DNA of 64,000 nt from Melanocharis versteri (Eukaryota > Chordata > Aves > Passeriformes > Melanocharitidae): contig VZTG01007667.1 of NCBI GenBank assembly GCA_013397845.1, forward strand, positions 461,729 through 525,728, in the 5' to 3' direction. The position numbers and the translations under genes are program-made. The notes under the pieces were generated by a model. That model ran no database searches. It saw only the letters and a program-made list of their open reading frames with translations, and had not been told where the DNA came from. This document shows positions 25,201-36,625 of this stretch, piece after piece (the stretch's first letter is position 1; each line of letters begins with the position of its first letter).

Positions 25201-25928
25201 TACCAATGAATTTTTGTCTGCACTTCAGAAAAACAGTTTCCATTTTCTGAATATTTTCCTCTTTCATTCGAGATCATGCAGTTTAGCCAGGTTTCTCATT
25301 AAAACATGTAGTTTAGGCAGGTTTATCACTCATATCACTTCATATTTTGCTTCACACGGTTCGCGGTTCCTGGCAAATCTTTTAATAAAAATTCCTATTT
25401 CTCTTGAAGTTTGCATTCCTGTGTTGGTCCTCTTGAACTTCAGCTTTCCAATTTTGAAGACTATAAATGAAACCATTTCATATTTAGTCTTTCTGGGTAG
25501 GTCCCACATCCGTATTCCCTATCAGTTCTCAATTAATCAGAATAAAAAATGTTAATTAGAATCACATCATCAAGATGTTTCCTACATCTTCTGTACAACT
25601 AAATTGTTATTAATGCCTTCCAATAATTTTTGGATCAGTATGGCCAGGGGATCCGTCTTATCCAGCTGTTGAAATCAACAATGCAGATGAAGAAATCTGC
25701 ATGTGTCATTCAAAGATTCAGTTATAGTCAGTGGAGAAATGAAGTATTTGGAGTATATCATTCACCAGCTGCACATCAAGTGAGGGCTGGTCTTACTCAC
25801 CAGTATGTCAAGCAATTGAGAAAATCGTATTGATTGAGGGAATAGTTTTGATCCACTCACCAGTTGGACCTTATAAGAACTACAGCTGCTCTCATCATAG
25901 AATGTGTGAAATTACTTTTGGCTAGACA
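25201..25928. other. Unique non-coding DNA around the 30-bp duplication
   Basis: Apart from the tandem duplication, no repeat or gene is recognised. The 113-codon frame has no detectable domain and is not called as a gene. Confidence 0.45.
25275..25334 (+). repeat. 30-bp imperfect tandem duplication
   Basis: CATGCAGTTTAGCCAGG at 25275 is followed 30 bp later by CATGTAGTTTAGGCAGG at 25305, and the similarity continues through GTTTCTCA against GTTTATCA. A handful of mismatches suggests an old local duplication. It lies inside the 113-codon plus frame 25214-25555, which matches no known protein. Confidence 0.8.
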
Positions 25929-26064
25929 AAGAATCACAGAATATTCTGAGTTGCAAGGGCGCCACAAGGATCATCATGTCCAGCTCTTAAATGAACGGCT
26001 CTTACAGGGATCAAATGCATAACCTTGACGCTATTAGCACAATGCTCTAATCACCTGAGCTAAA
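25929..26064 (-). mobile_element. tRNA-Ile-derived SINE with CR1 tail (TguSINE1-like)
   Basis: Read on minus, the element starts TTAGCTCAGGTGATTAGAGC, the 5' part of a tRNA with a degenerate A box. It continues GTGCTAATAGCGTCAAGG, matching the anticodon arm of tRNA-Ile(AAT), then a weak B box (TTTGATCCCT). After the tRNA part it switches to a CR1-type tail with GGATCCTTGTGG-like sequence (mutated here) and ends CAGAATATTCTGTGATTC. A tRNA-Ile head fused to a CR1 tail is the structure known for the songbird SINE TguSINE1. The copy has diverged; the B box mismatches make it unlikely to be transcribed. No clear target duplication was found. The CR1 at 15300-15845 has the same tail type. Confidence 0.87.
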
Positions 26065-27654
26065 TATCTGTATAATGCTCACTGGAAGCAGTGAAAAAAA
26101 TTAGGTTTTTCATTCTACTGTATCACATAACTTTAATTTACTTGATTTCCATGTAGGTGTCATTGTACTGAGACATTGATAACAAACAGCTTAGTTTATA
26201 CTTATGCATCCACCTAAAATTTTAGAACTGACCGTAACTGTTATTGTTCTTCTGGTTCTCTTCTATGTTACACGTGAAAGTTTCAGATACTCTAGCTGTA
26301 AAAATTTCGGGAAATGGTTTACTTGGTTTGTAAACAGCTCAACATTTCTGTTGTCTTAAAAGTCTATGATGTTGGAAAAGAGTACTTCATTTTGATTTGA
26401 GAATATGCCAGCTGTGAAAGCAGACAACATGAGCAATTAACCAAGTGGGTTTTGCCTTTTATTTTTAACTGCTTGTCAATGAATTTACCACCCACAGGCT
26501 TCTCTGTGGGTGTATGCGCATGCACAGGGTATCTTTCAGGGCTGCTCAAATTCTGCTGTGAACATAGCACGGGAATTGTGTTTTTAATTCGCGTATTCTT
26601 TTATTCCCCTGATCTATGCACTAGAAGTTCTTTACACAAACAAGAAATGCACCTTATGCTGGGATTAGAAATTCTAAAATGGTGTGCTAACTGAGCTACT
26701 GTTTTTATTAAATTAAGACTTATATAGCCTGCAGTTGAGGACAGCTTATTTTAATAGTATTAGAAATTATGTGTATTTAGTAACTTTGGCAGTGTCAAAA
26801 AAAAGTGGATCTGCACTCCTTAGCCTTTATATATTTATGGTATATATTTGATCTATTAGAAAATGTTACCATCTCTTACCTCACTCTACTACATAATACA
26901 CTCTTTTAAAATAGTGAGTTAGAGCAGCTAAATGTGACTCCGGTATTTCAAGTTCCACAGTAACATAAAAAGTGCTTGTATTTTTACAGGCTGACATTTT
27001 TAATGGTGGGTTAAATCAGGCACCAATATCTGGATTGGTGGGAATGAGCCAACAAAATTGCTCTTTTTTTGCTTGCCATATTACCAAGAGACCATAAGAA
27101 AGAGTAGGGTCACAAGGAACATATAGGCAGCTATCTCCATGACATCAAGGAACTAATCATCCAAGAATAATAAAAAGAGACAGTGATACATGAGGTTTAA
27201 AGGAACAATTTCAAAAATTTTTAAATCTCACCAGCTAATATTTATTTTTAACTAAAATAAAAGCTACCCTGTAAACACAATTGTCAATAGTAGATCTAAA
27301 TCAGAAAAATTCAAGACAGGATTTCTAGGCTAAAGAATAAGTGCAGAAGTCACTGAATAAGATGCTATGGCCCATGTAACACAAGAGGTCAGGCTAAATG
27401 ACCATTTTCTGAATCTACAAAAGTAGATGTTTGTGCCTTAACAGAATACAACTGGAGCTTCCGAAAAATATTTTTTTTATTCCACAGTTTGGGTCTGAGG
27501 TTGCACTGAAAGACTTTTCTGTTCGGACCTTGAGAAAGTGATTGACACTTTTTTTTCTTATACCTTCTATCTTTGTGTATACCATTGCTTTTAAACAAGA
27601 GAAGGGCAGTGGGCAAATTCTCACACCGGGCTACTGATTAGAGACCATGTTTCA
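26065..27654. other. Unique AT-rich non-coding DNA
   Basis: No gene or known repeat recognised. Frames such as 26452-26694 have no family motif. Confidence 0.5.
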
Positions 27655-28435
27655 TCATCATGGTGGAGCGGCCTTGGCCACCTGCCTGACCCTTACTCAG
27701 CTGCTCTTTTCCTCTCTGCTCCACAACATGACAAGGGGAAAAAATAAGCTGAAAAAGCTGATGGGTTGAGACAAAGAAAGGGATATGACTTGCCAGTTAC
27801 TCTTAACAGGACTCAACTAAAAGAATATTAATTTAATTTATTATTAACTTGAAACAGAGTAGAATGGTGAAACAAAAACAAAAAAATAAATCACCTTCTC
27901 TCACACACACCTTTATGCCCAGGTTCACATTCACTTCTTTATTACTGAATCCTCTACCTCCCCCTCCTGCGTGGCACAGAAGAGATGGGGAATGGGGAGC
28001 TGCGTGTAACAGGTTCTCTCTGTTTTTCTTGCTCCTCATACTTTTGCTCTGCTCCAGCATGGGTACAGCTTCTTTCAGGGCCTGTTCATCTGCTGCAGTG
28101 TGGGGTCACCCGTGGGCTACGGTGGGGATGTCTGCTTCCCAGTGGTTCTTCATGGGCTGTAAGGGAATCACTGCCTTGCTGTCTGGAGCATCTGTTCCCT
28201 CCCTCCCTCACCCTGCACCTTGTCACCTTGCTGTCTGCAGGACTATTTTTCGCTTTTCTCCTCACTCCCCATTGTCTGTCTTTCTTAAATATGTTATCAC
28301 TGAGATGCCACCACCTGGGCTTGTGGGCTTAGCCATGCCCTATGGCATGCAGGGCAGTCGCAGCCTCTCCTCACAGAGGCCATCCCCAAAGCTCCCTGCT
28401 GACAAAACTTTGCCATCTAATGTCTTCCTTGAATG
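27655..28435. mobile_element. Decayed avian LTR-type interspersed repeat
   Basis: A block of about 780 bp, GC-richer than its surroundings, that I recognise as a high-copy bird repeat of LTR-retrotransposon type. Landmarks on plus are GGTGGAGCGGCCTTGGCCACC at the left edge, then TTAATTTAATTTATTATTAA, CAGAGTAGAATGGTGA, ATGGGGAATGGGGAGC, CATGGGCTGTAAGGGAATC, CTTAAATATGTTATCACTGAG and AAAACTTTGCCATC at the right. Predicted proteins of birds often contain chance translations of this repeat, and the 197-codon (27849-28442) and 115-codon (27985-28332) frames are of that kind. The copy has many differences from the consensus I recall and is probably old. Family, exact ends and orientation are uncertain, because both strands carry an AATAAA near the middle. 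Confidence 0.65.
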
Positions 28436-28440
28436 TTTTT

Positions 28441-28529
28441 GATTGTTTGGGGTTTGTTTTTATTGTTTGTTGGTTTGTTGGGGGTTTTTTGTTGTTGTTT
28501 TGTTTTGTTTTATTTTGTTTTGTTTTTTT
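28441..28529. repeat. T/G-rich low-complexity tract
   Basis: About 90 bp of T-runs broken by G and GG, ending in repeated TTTTG pentamers. It directly follows the LTR-type repeat and may mark its end or a later expansion. Confidence 0.85.
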
Positions 28530-29144
28530 CTAGAATAACCTAGCTGTAAAGAAAGATACCCGGGGATGCTACTTGTACTCAGAGACACCGTTCTTTGATC
28601 CTTTTTTATTTAACAATGTTGCCAAGTATCATTCTTCCAGTGTCACAGCTTCTTCCACTTTGTTCTTATGGCCAATGGTGGGAGGAGACAAAGATCACAA
28701 GAAGGTCTTCTGTAGTCCTTGTACACCATCCTTGATTTTACATGATTTAAGTAAATGGAAATGAACTGTGATGGACTGCCTAATACAGGATTTTAGTGCC
28801 TTTATTCATCCTGAAACATAGTCATAATTTGAATCACAAATCACTGTGAGCAGGTAATAATGCTGGCATCTCAGAAATGTGTTGCAAGTAGAGAAGTGGC
28901 AATAAACAAGCTTCATGAATTTTAGTTTATACACAACAACTTCACATTTTGCCATTTTGCAGTTTAAAGTTGTTTGGACTTGAAGCAAAATTAACTGCAA
29001 TCTGTGTCTCTGTATAGGAAAAATAGTAAAAGTCAAAACTCAAAGAAATCTATCTAAACTAATCTAGAGACTGAATCTCCTCAGCAAAGTAACTGGTTTG
29101 TTTTCTCTTATCAAATGAGTCTGAAACTCTACACAGAGATTTAG
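28530..29144. other. Unique non-coding DNA
   Basis: No gene or known repeat recognised. Short frames on both strands overlap without any family motif. Confidence 0.5.
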
Positions 29145-29430
29145 CTTTTTCTCTTTTCTTTTCTTTTCTTTTCTTTTCTTTTCTTTTCTTTTCTTTTCTT
29201 TTCTTTTCTTTTCTTTTCTTTTCTTTTCTTTTCTTTTCTTTTCTTTTCTTTTCTTTTCTTTTCTTGTCTTCTCTTCCTTTTTCTTCCCTTTTCTTTTCTT
29301 NNNNNNNNNNNNNNNNNNNNNNNNNNNNNNTTCCTTTCCTTTCCTTTCCTTTCCTTTCCTTTCCTTTCCTTTCCTTTCCTTTCCTTTCCTTTCCTTTCCT
29401 TTCCTTTCCTTTCCTTTCCTTTTTCTTTTT
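29145..29430. repeat. Two abutting pyrimidine pentanucleotide arrays
   Basis: The left part is (TTTTC)n, running for more than 110 bp to about 29265 and then degenerating (TTGTCTTCTCTTCC). After the N gap the right part is a pure (TTTCC)n array to about 29420. All strand asymmetry is pyrimidine on plus and purine on minus, which favours triplex or slipped structures. The two lysine/glutamate-rich minus-strand frames across it are artefacts of the repeat. Confidence 0.95.
29301..29330. other. Assembly gap (30 N)
   Basis: Thirty unresolved bases lie exactly where the pentamer changes from TTTTC to TTTCC type, so the true array length and the junction are unknown. Confidence 0.99.
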
Positions 29431-30003
29431 CAAACAGCATTGACATAATTTTTTAGCAAGTGTTTCTTCTGTTCAAGTAGGAATTCTGAGGTGAATCTCT
29501 CCCCCTGTGGGACACAACTCAATTATGCATCAGTTTTACTTGTAATTCCTACATTACTTGTAGTTCCTAATTTTCTATTTTACTTGTAATTATTAAGTTT
29601 CTGTTTCAATATACCTGCAAGCTAGAAAATACTTTTCTTCTTTTGTCTGAGTACATAGTTTATTCCCATGTGCTTTTTTTCTTTTAAACTGCACTTTTTA
29701 AAATTTTTATACCAGGATTTGGAGAATGTTAGACCACAACACCTCAGCAAGCGATAGTGGATATAACAGTTTCACTAGGAGATTGCACGCTGGCATCCAG
29801 AGGAAATATGGTTAGACTCCAAGTTGCTGTTATGGCTAAAGCATGAGGGTAATAATGCAGAGGAAGAGAAGTTTTTATCAGACTATGAAAAGCCACAAGT
29901 TGTCAGTTGGCTCACTGCTCTAGAGCCCAGAGTTTATCAATATATTCTTCTAGCTGAAATAATGGGAAATATTTTGGGCAAGAAAGTCTGTCATTGATAA
30001 TGC
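29431..30003. other. Unique non-coding DNA
   Basis: No gene recognised. Contains a local run of ACTTGTAATTCCTA-like words (29540-29590) that recur three times in degenerate form. Confidence 0.45.
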
Positions 30004-30039
30004 CATCATCACCATCATCATCATCATCATCATCATCAT
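30004..30039. repeat. (ATC)n trinucleotide microsatellite
   Basis: About twelve ATC units with one ACC interruption near the left end. Confidence 0.92.
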
Positions 30040-33000
30040 GGTGTCACCACTCTTAAACAGTACCACCTTTCTGTCAACCTTCTAGCACATGGATATTCCC
30101 TTGCATTCCACAAGATTTTGTATTTTAAGTATTAAAATCAATAAAATAAAACTTGTTTGAACTGAATCACATAACCATACTTTTAGACCTTTTATTTTCC
30201 TTTTCACAATTAAGAAGGAAAAACAATCCTGCAGGCTGAAATTCTTATCTGACACCAGCCATATAACACTGAAGAACCTAATATAAAATAACCACCTTAA
30301 AAATACATGCTGACCATTAGAGGAAAGTTCTACCCCTCACACCTTCAAACAACTGTGATTTTCTTACGAGAAAAATAATGTACCAATAAAAATAGTGTAA
30401 GCTAAATATTTTAACTTTAGACTGGAACTTGATGTGAAAAATATAATTTTCTGTCTTAAAATGCCCACAGTAGCAAGATAAGCTTCTTTATTACTGACTC
30501 AAAAACATTCTGCAACTGGGTTGTTACAGCCAACACCTCCCAGGACTTTTTCCTGGGTTGTCTGAAGTTCATAGCCATGGGTTTTCAGATTTAGAGAATG
30601 TATTTTTACCAAGTAGTCCAATCTTCCAGGTACTTCCTGATCTTGTCACTCCATTACCAATATTGCTTTTTTATCACATACTTGGATCATTTTTTAAAAA
30701 AATATTTTCCCCCATTGGAATGAAAAATACTACCAGAGAGTTATAGTGTGGCTTTGTTGTTTGCTTTTTTCTGTATATCAGTGAGCTTTGCCACTATGCT
30801 ATAACCTTAAGCAATTTGTCCATCTTTTACTCCTTTGCTTTTCCCTTCCATTTTCTTTCATGCCTCTGGAAGTCAGATTGTAGCTCATAGCACTTTGAAC
30901 AGTACTGTAGTTCTTTGATCTGGCGCTTAGCCAGTGAATTTGCACTGCATGATGAACTGAAGCAAACTGAAAAAATCTCCTTAAGTAAGTAAAATCCCAG
31001 GAGTGAAAATGAGCTCTATTCTCCTGTTAGGTTGAGCTTGTTGTTTAATGGGAAAACAACATCTATTTTATAACTATTTTATGAAGTTTAATAAGATGCT
31101 CACTATAAAAGAAATAGTACTGAAAGTATGAACACATCTGAACTGAAAGTACTTGTCAGAAACAGATTCTTATTTTCTGTGTGGAACTGGTATTTCCTTC
31201 AGTGCTTCTCTCTATTCCCTCATGGAATTTCTACTTTTCTTGGATCATAAATCCATATGATTGCACAGATCATCTGGGTGCCTTGACAAGTGTGATACTG
31301 CAAAAATTGGGTTAGCCTGCATTACTTAGGCTGTTATGAAATGCATGTGAATTCTACAGACATCTTTTAGGAGATAGCTGTGAGCAGTTCCAATATCATA
31401 AGCTTACAATCAGTTACTCAGTTTAAGGTTACTTTCAAAGGTCTTTTGGATACATTTTTGTTGATAGACTTTTTCAGATTTTTCATATATCAGCTTGTCA
31501 GTAACTCACACTAAAATATGATGGTTTGAAAATGCAGTCCCTGAACTCAGATATAGGATTATTACTCTGAGATTGAAAGCAAAACATGATATTTTCTTTG
31601 ATAACAAAGGAAAAGTCATACATTATTGGACAAATCTAGTCACAATGTCCTGTTTTAAACAGGAGTTCAGAAATAAATTGTTATTGTTGTAGGGCATCAT
31701 TGATGTGTTGAAATTGTAGATATTGAAGCACTTATTTTTAAGTTACAATCACAGCCAGTTTTATTTACTATTTATAGATGTGAATAGAATTACCCACTGA
31801 AATTAAATTAAAATTAAGCATTACTCTTATGAAGATCTGTATATGCTTCTGTACAAAGTGTAGAAGACCTAATTACTTAAAAGAGAGGACTGTGAAACCA
31901 TCTCTCTATTTTTCCAGCATACTAAAGGACATCCTAATAATTCTAGTGGTTATATGCTTCCATGGATAATCAGTACTCCTAAGCATATATTCATTTCACT
32001 TTCAGACAGGTTGTCCCACAGATGGGTAACATAAAAGGACAGTATAAAAATTTCTGTATGATAGTAAACTATTTAGGAGATACAGAAGAAACATACAAAG
32101 GCTGAAAACTAAAGAATTTGTGAAAAATCTCTGAAAAGCAGAAGAGCTATAAAGCTTATAATGTTATCTTCTGGACTGTTTTTCATTTTACTATGTCTGT
32201 TTACTGTTAATTGTTCCAATATTCTAGGGAGACAGACTGAATTGTCTTTCCAGCAGAATTTCTGCTCAAGAATTTCAGATTAGTTTATATAAAAAATTCT
32301 AATAACAAAAGTCAATATATTTTTCTATCTTTAAATTGTCGATTTATTTCCCATGTGTAACCGTGTTTCATTTTACACTAAAATTACAAGTGATGTTTAC
32401 ACGTGTATATTTTTTTATATGCAAACTAGACCTTGTGTGAGTGTCTTGTAGTAGCTGGTCTTCAATGGATGAGACTCCTCAGACTTTAAGCCATTAAAAC
32501 TCAATTAAATTCTCAAGTTTGATCTCTGTGCTACAGTCACCTTTAACGGTTACTGAGACTTCATACACCAATTTCTGGCATAATGTTCTACAGGCAAAAT
32601 GACAGGATTAACATAGGAAAAAGCAACAGCCTGTGGGCAGAAGCACAAATTCCCTTTAGCTGAAGAGGCATCTAACAGAACAAGCCAAACAAAGTAAACC
32701 AGAATGTATTTGGACCTCGTGCAAGTTTAGAACAAAGTTGGTTGTTCTGCTTGAGGAAAAGAAAAAAAAAAAGTGGAGGTTGGGGGGAATGTTACAAGAA
32801 TCATCCTTCAAAATAAGATATCCAACTTTAATACTGGGCTGGGAGTGAGAGGTACATCAGGTGGTAGAAAGAATATGCTAGCTCTCTGAACTACATACCC
32901 ATGTAGGAAATTTGAGATACAGAATAAATCCAGATTCCTCCAAAATTATTTAATGCAAGCTTGAACAGTGATAATATTCAGTGCAAACTATACTTCACAG

Positions 33001-35894
33001 ACAATATTTTCTAGAAAACATAGGAATAGTGCACTGAAAAGTTCTCCTCTGAGGTAGAGTTTTCTCTGACTTCCATTTGCTCTTAACTTTGAGCTTCACT
33101 CAATTCTCTGAACAGTCAATTAAATTAAAACCTACCTCTGCATACTTCTTTAGTGTGCCACTTTCAAACAACCTCAGAGACGTTAATTTAGAAACACAAT
33201 GTCAGATATACACACACACGTATATATATAATGCAACAAGCTAAGCTATACTTCCTTTTGCTGTTCAATTCTGTCTAAACACACCTGCTTCAAAACAGAG
33301 GGCTTATGTTTGAAATTATCTTTTCTTTCAGAATTATTGAATATCTTGTCATTCTTTCATTGTGTGATATACTGCCAAGAATAATGAACCATCATGGTTC
33401 TTTTTTATGTCACCCGTTGCCTCCATTTTATTTTTGATGAATTATTTAAGCACAGTACCTGAAAATCTGATCTTTTTTTTTCAAGTCAAAGTTCTTATTG
33501 CCCTCTTTTTTTTTTCTTTTTTTAATTAAAAATACATTTGCAAGTCAAAGCTATTTGATTATCATTTATAACCAAGGAATAAGGATACTGTTCTACTGTT
33601 AGTAAAATTGAAGGCAGCAACTATAAGAAAACAGTGAGCTTGATAAACATGGATTATGAACATTTCCAAATAAGAATATTGGTGGGGAGAAATGACAGTA
33701 AGAATTCCAAACAAATAACCAGATTATAAATTAAAGTTCTGATTTATAAATTTTTTTCAATATCACATTACTGTATCATAACTTCCAGTTGCAATCTAGA
33801 TTATTTCCAAATCTGATGAGATGGCAATAAATCTGAAGATACACTTTCAAGAAGAAAATAGATAAAATCAGAAAGAGGTGGTGGTTTTTAAGTTAAAAAT
33901 ATAAAATCTTTGTTCCACATACATGAGAAAATTGAAGTGTGTAAAATTCCTAGAATCAAGTAAAGAAACAACTGAAATCAATAAACACTACATAGATAAA
34001 AAGAGAGAAGCGGGAACACATAGGATTAAGTGATAGGACTGGGACAAGTTCTCCAGAATGTTGCTTTTAGGCGACTAAATTTAATTTCGACTTAGCTAAG
34101 TACTTGAATACTTCTGTGGTTCTGGGTGCACATAAAATTATTTTTTAAAAAAATTATTTATTTAATTTTATTGCAAAATTGTTGCAGAGTTAATCACAGG
34201 CGAGTTAGGTGAGATACAAGTGGCAGCATTGCAATATTGGTTAATATAAATATAGAACTAGAATTTTATACCTTTCTTTCACATGTTCCCTGATTTCCAG
34301 CTCAAAAATTCAAATTTGTCCTGAAGGCACAAAAATTCAAATTATGAGCTTTCAAAAACATTTCTCTGTAAAGAATGATTTTTTCTTCTTCCAATATATC
34401 CAAGCCATCATTTTAGTGTTCTAAGAAGAAGTGAGTTTGGGATCATCTTTAGGAGAAATGTGAAGGCAGAGACACTTGCATATGTAGCAGATGGAAGATT
34501 TACGCTCTTGTAAACCGCACCTGGTATCTCTGTTAGTGGTATCATTTCAGAAGTCTTGGAAGTTTTACCATTTTATTGCTTAGTAAACCAAGTGAAAAAA
34601 TCATTTGTTATTGCTGTGAAGTTTTATGCGAAAAACAAACAAAAAAAAGGGATTGCTTAAACAGTGTTATTTTGTAGACTTTCAAATAGGTTGGTTGATA
34701 AGCATTATTTTACCTTTCTATACTTCTTGCCTTATATTGCTAAATATAAAGCACAGTTTATTCTTGTTACATAAGGTTCACAGTACATATTTACATATAT
34801 ATTAGCAAAAACCCACATCAATACAGTATTCACTCGGGTCATTCTCCCTCTAGTCTTTCTTTTATATATTCTTCGTATACTTCATCATTTGTACATGGAG
34901 GTGGAATTCAGATTCACCCACGCGATGCAGGATTTAGTTCAGCTGCCTACACACAGAATACTAGTACCATTTTTGGTGTTGGGTGGGTTTTTTCATCTGT
35001 CCTAGAGTTTCTGTTTCAGAACTGTAAAGACCTTCTGCATTGTGGTCTAATTACCATACCAGAAAGATGGCTTGTACATTCTAGGGCGAGTAAATTTGCA
35101 GTACGTGCCTACATTTAAGTAAACTGATAAAACTTATGGTCAATACACCGATTGAGGTTCAACTTGTTTAAATGTGTTCATCTCATGCCATTTTCCAGAT
35201 ACTCCAGCTGCCACTCAGGGTGACATAGGTCTGCTTTATATCACATCTGTCACTTTTGTGTGTGTATTTTGGATATCCCGGCATATCATAACTGGCTCCA
35301 GAAGCCTATATTTGAGGCAAATGAACTAAGCCTATGCAGGTTAAAAAGCTGTTCAGCTGACTAAATTTGCAAGTCTCTTAAAGGCCAAACTAATTCCTTA
35401 GACTTCCTCAACTCCACTTTGATACAGATTTGATTCATTTTTTCAAAATAGGTGCACAGCCCATTTGAAATGCTTTCTCATGTCATGTTAGACCTCAAGT
35501 GCCAGTACAGGACTACACAGGTCTCCCATGCAGGTCTTTTGTTGTTTCTGCTAGCTCCACGTGGATACTTCGCTAAAGAGATCGCTGTTAAAGAGCTCAT
35601 TGCACGCTAAACACACATACGTCGCAAGTAAACAAATTTCCAGATCCCCATAGACTACAATGACAGCATAGCTCACAGGTCAATGTGTGCACGGGCACTA
35701 CTTAAATACAGTTACTCACTTAAGCATCTGCATGACATCGGGAACACATTCCAGTCAGCTTTTATTGCTGTCAAAAGAGCATATACTTTTCTCAAGGTCT
35801 TGTGTCATAAATGTTAACTGAATGGGATATCTTAAATACATACTCCAGGAAGTCTCAACACCAGTAGATACCTAAAATTAGGCAAAAAAACTTA
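30040..35894. other. Unique AT-rich non-coding DNA
   Basis: Nearly 6 kb with no recognised gene or interspersed repeat and only frames of about 60 codons or fewer. Small simple repeats include CACACACACG-TATATATATA near 33210 and A/T-runs near 33500 and 34141. Confidence 0.5.
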
Positions 35895-36625
35895 GTCCCA
35901 TCTAATTACACTGATGATACCAAAATGAGATGATCTGTTGGATTATCTCAAAGACCAAGGCTTCTAATCAAAGGGACTAGAAGAGGCTGAAGAAACTGTA
36001 AGCAGAAATCTTACGAAGTTAAAGAAAGATAAATGCAAAGACCTGTACCTGGGATGGAATAACATGATGAAACAATACAGGCTGGAAACAGTCTTGCAAG
36101 AAAACAGCTTATCACATTCCAGCAGACAGTAAGTTGAACATGAGGAAGGTGTCCTGTCGTAGGAAAGACAGCCCTCAGCAAACTGGCAGGTATTAGTAAG
36201 AGTCTAGACAGCAAGTCAACAAGATTATTTTTCTCTATTTAGCACTTGTGAGTATGCATCTAGAGCAGTGAATGCAGTGAAGAGACAGCACAGCAATTAG
36301 GGTCCTGAATCAAAATATATAAGGATAGAAAAGTAAGGGAGATCCAACTAGTGTCTTCAATTCCTTGAACATCATTTGTGGGGAAAAATGAATCATGGTC
36401 CTCAGAGTTTTACAGTAAAAGAAAAAAAAAATCAATGGACAAAGTTGCAATAAGTTATATATTAGGAAATACATTTTTCACTATGAGCAGTCATACTCTG
36501 CAACAGGAAATTGCCGAGGAATCTCTCATTTTCGTGATACCCAAAACTCAATTGGACAAATTGAATCTGTTCCATTTTGAGCTATGGTACACTGTGTCCA
36601 TTTGGGTTCTTAACCTGAAGTTCTC
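35895..36625 (+). mobile_element. Ancient CR1 LINE fragment, ORF2 C-terminus
   Basis: A decayed but collinear CR1 segment on plus. At 35910 TGATGATACCAAAATGAG matches the ‘DDTK’ region of ORF2. At 36031-36063 the codons still read KCKDLYLGWNN, matching the conserved CR1 ‘KCK-LHLGRNN’ stretch. Then follow TACAGGCTGGAAAC, AGTTGAACATGAG, TAGCACTTGTGAG, GAATCATGGTCCTCAGAG, TTTTTCACTATGAG and CCCAAAACTCAATTGGACA, in the order expected towards the ORF2 end. Many stops and indels are present and the octamer tail is not recognisable. The open frame 36378-36629 is part of this remnant. It is an old insertion, older than the copies at 5742 and 15300. Confidence 0.8.

Noticed and set aside
25929..26064. 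Functional tRNA-Ile gene
   Set aside because: The tRNA-like part lacks an intact acceptor stem and B box and continues into a CR1-type tail, so it is a SINE.
27849..28442. 197-codon open frame, proline- and serine-rich
   Set aside because: It lies wholly within a recognised high-copy bird repeat of LTR type, so it is a repeat translation and not a host gene.
29059..29446. Lys/Glu/Arg-rich minus-strand frames of 101 and 124 codons
   Set aside because: Pure translations of pentanucleotide arrays across an N gap.
30004..30039. Direct repeats as a CRISPR array
   Set aside because: It is a simple ATC microsatellite without spacers, and the window is eukaryotic.
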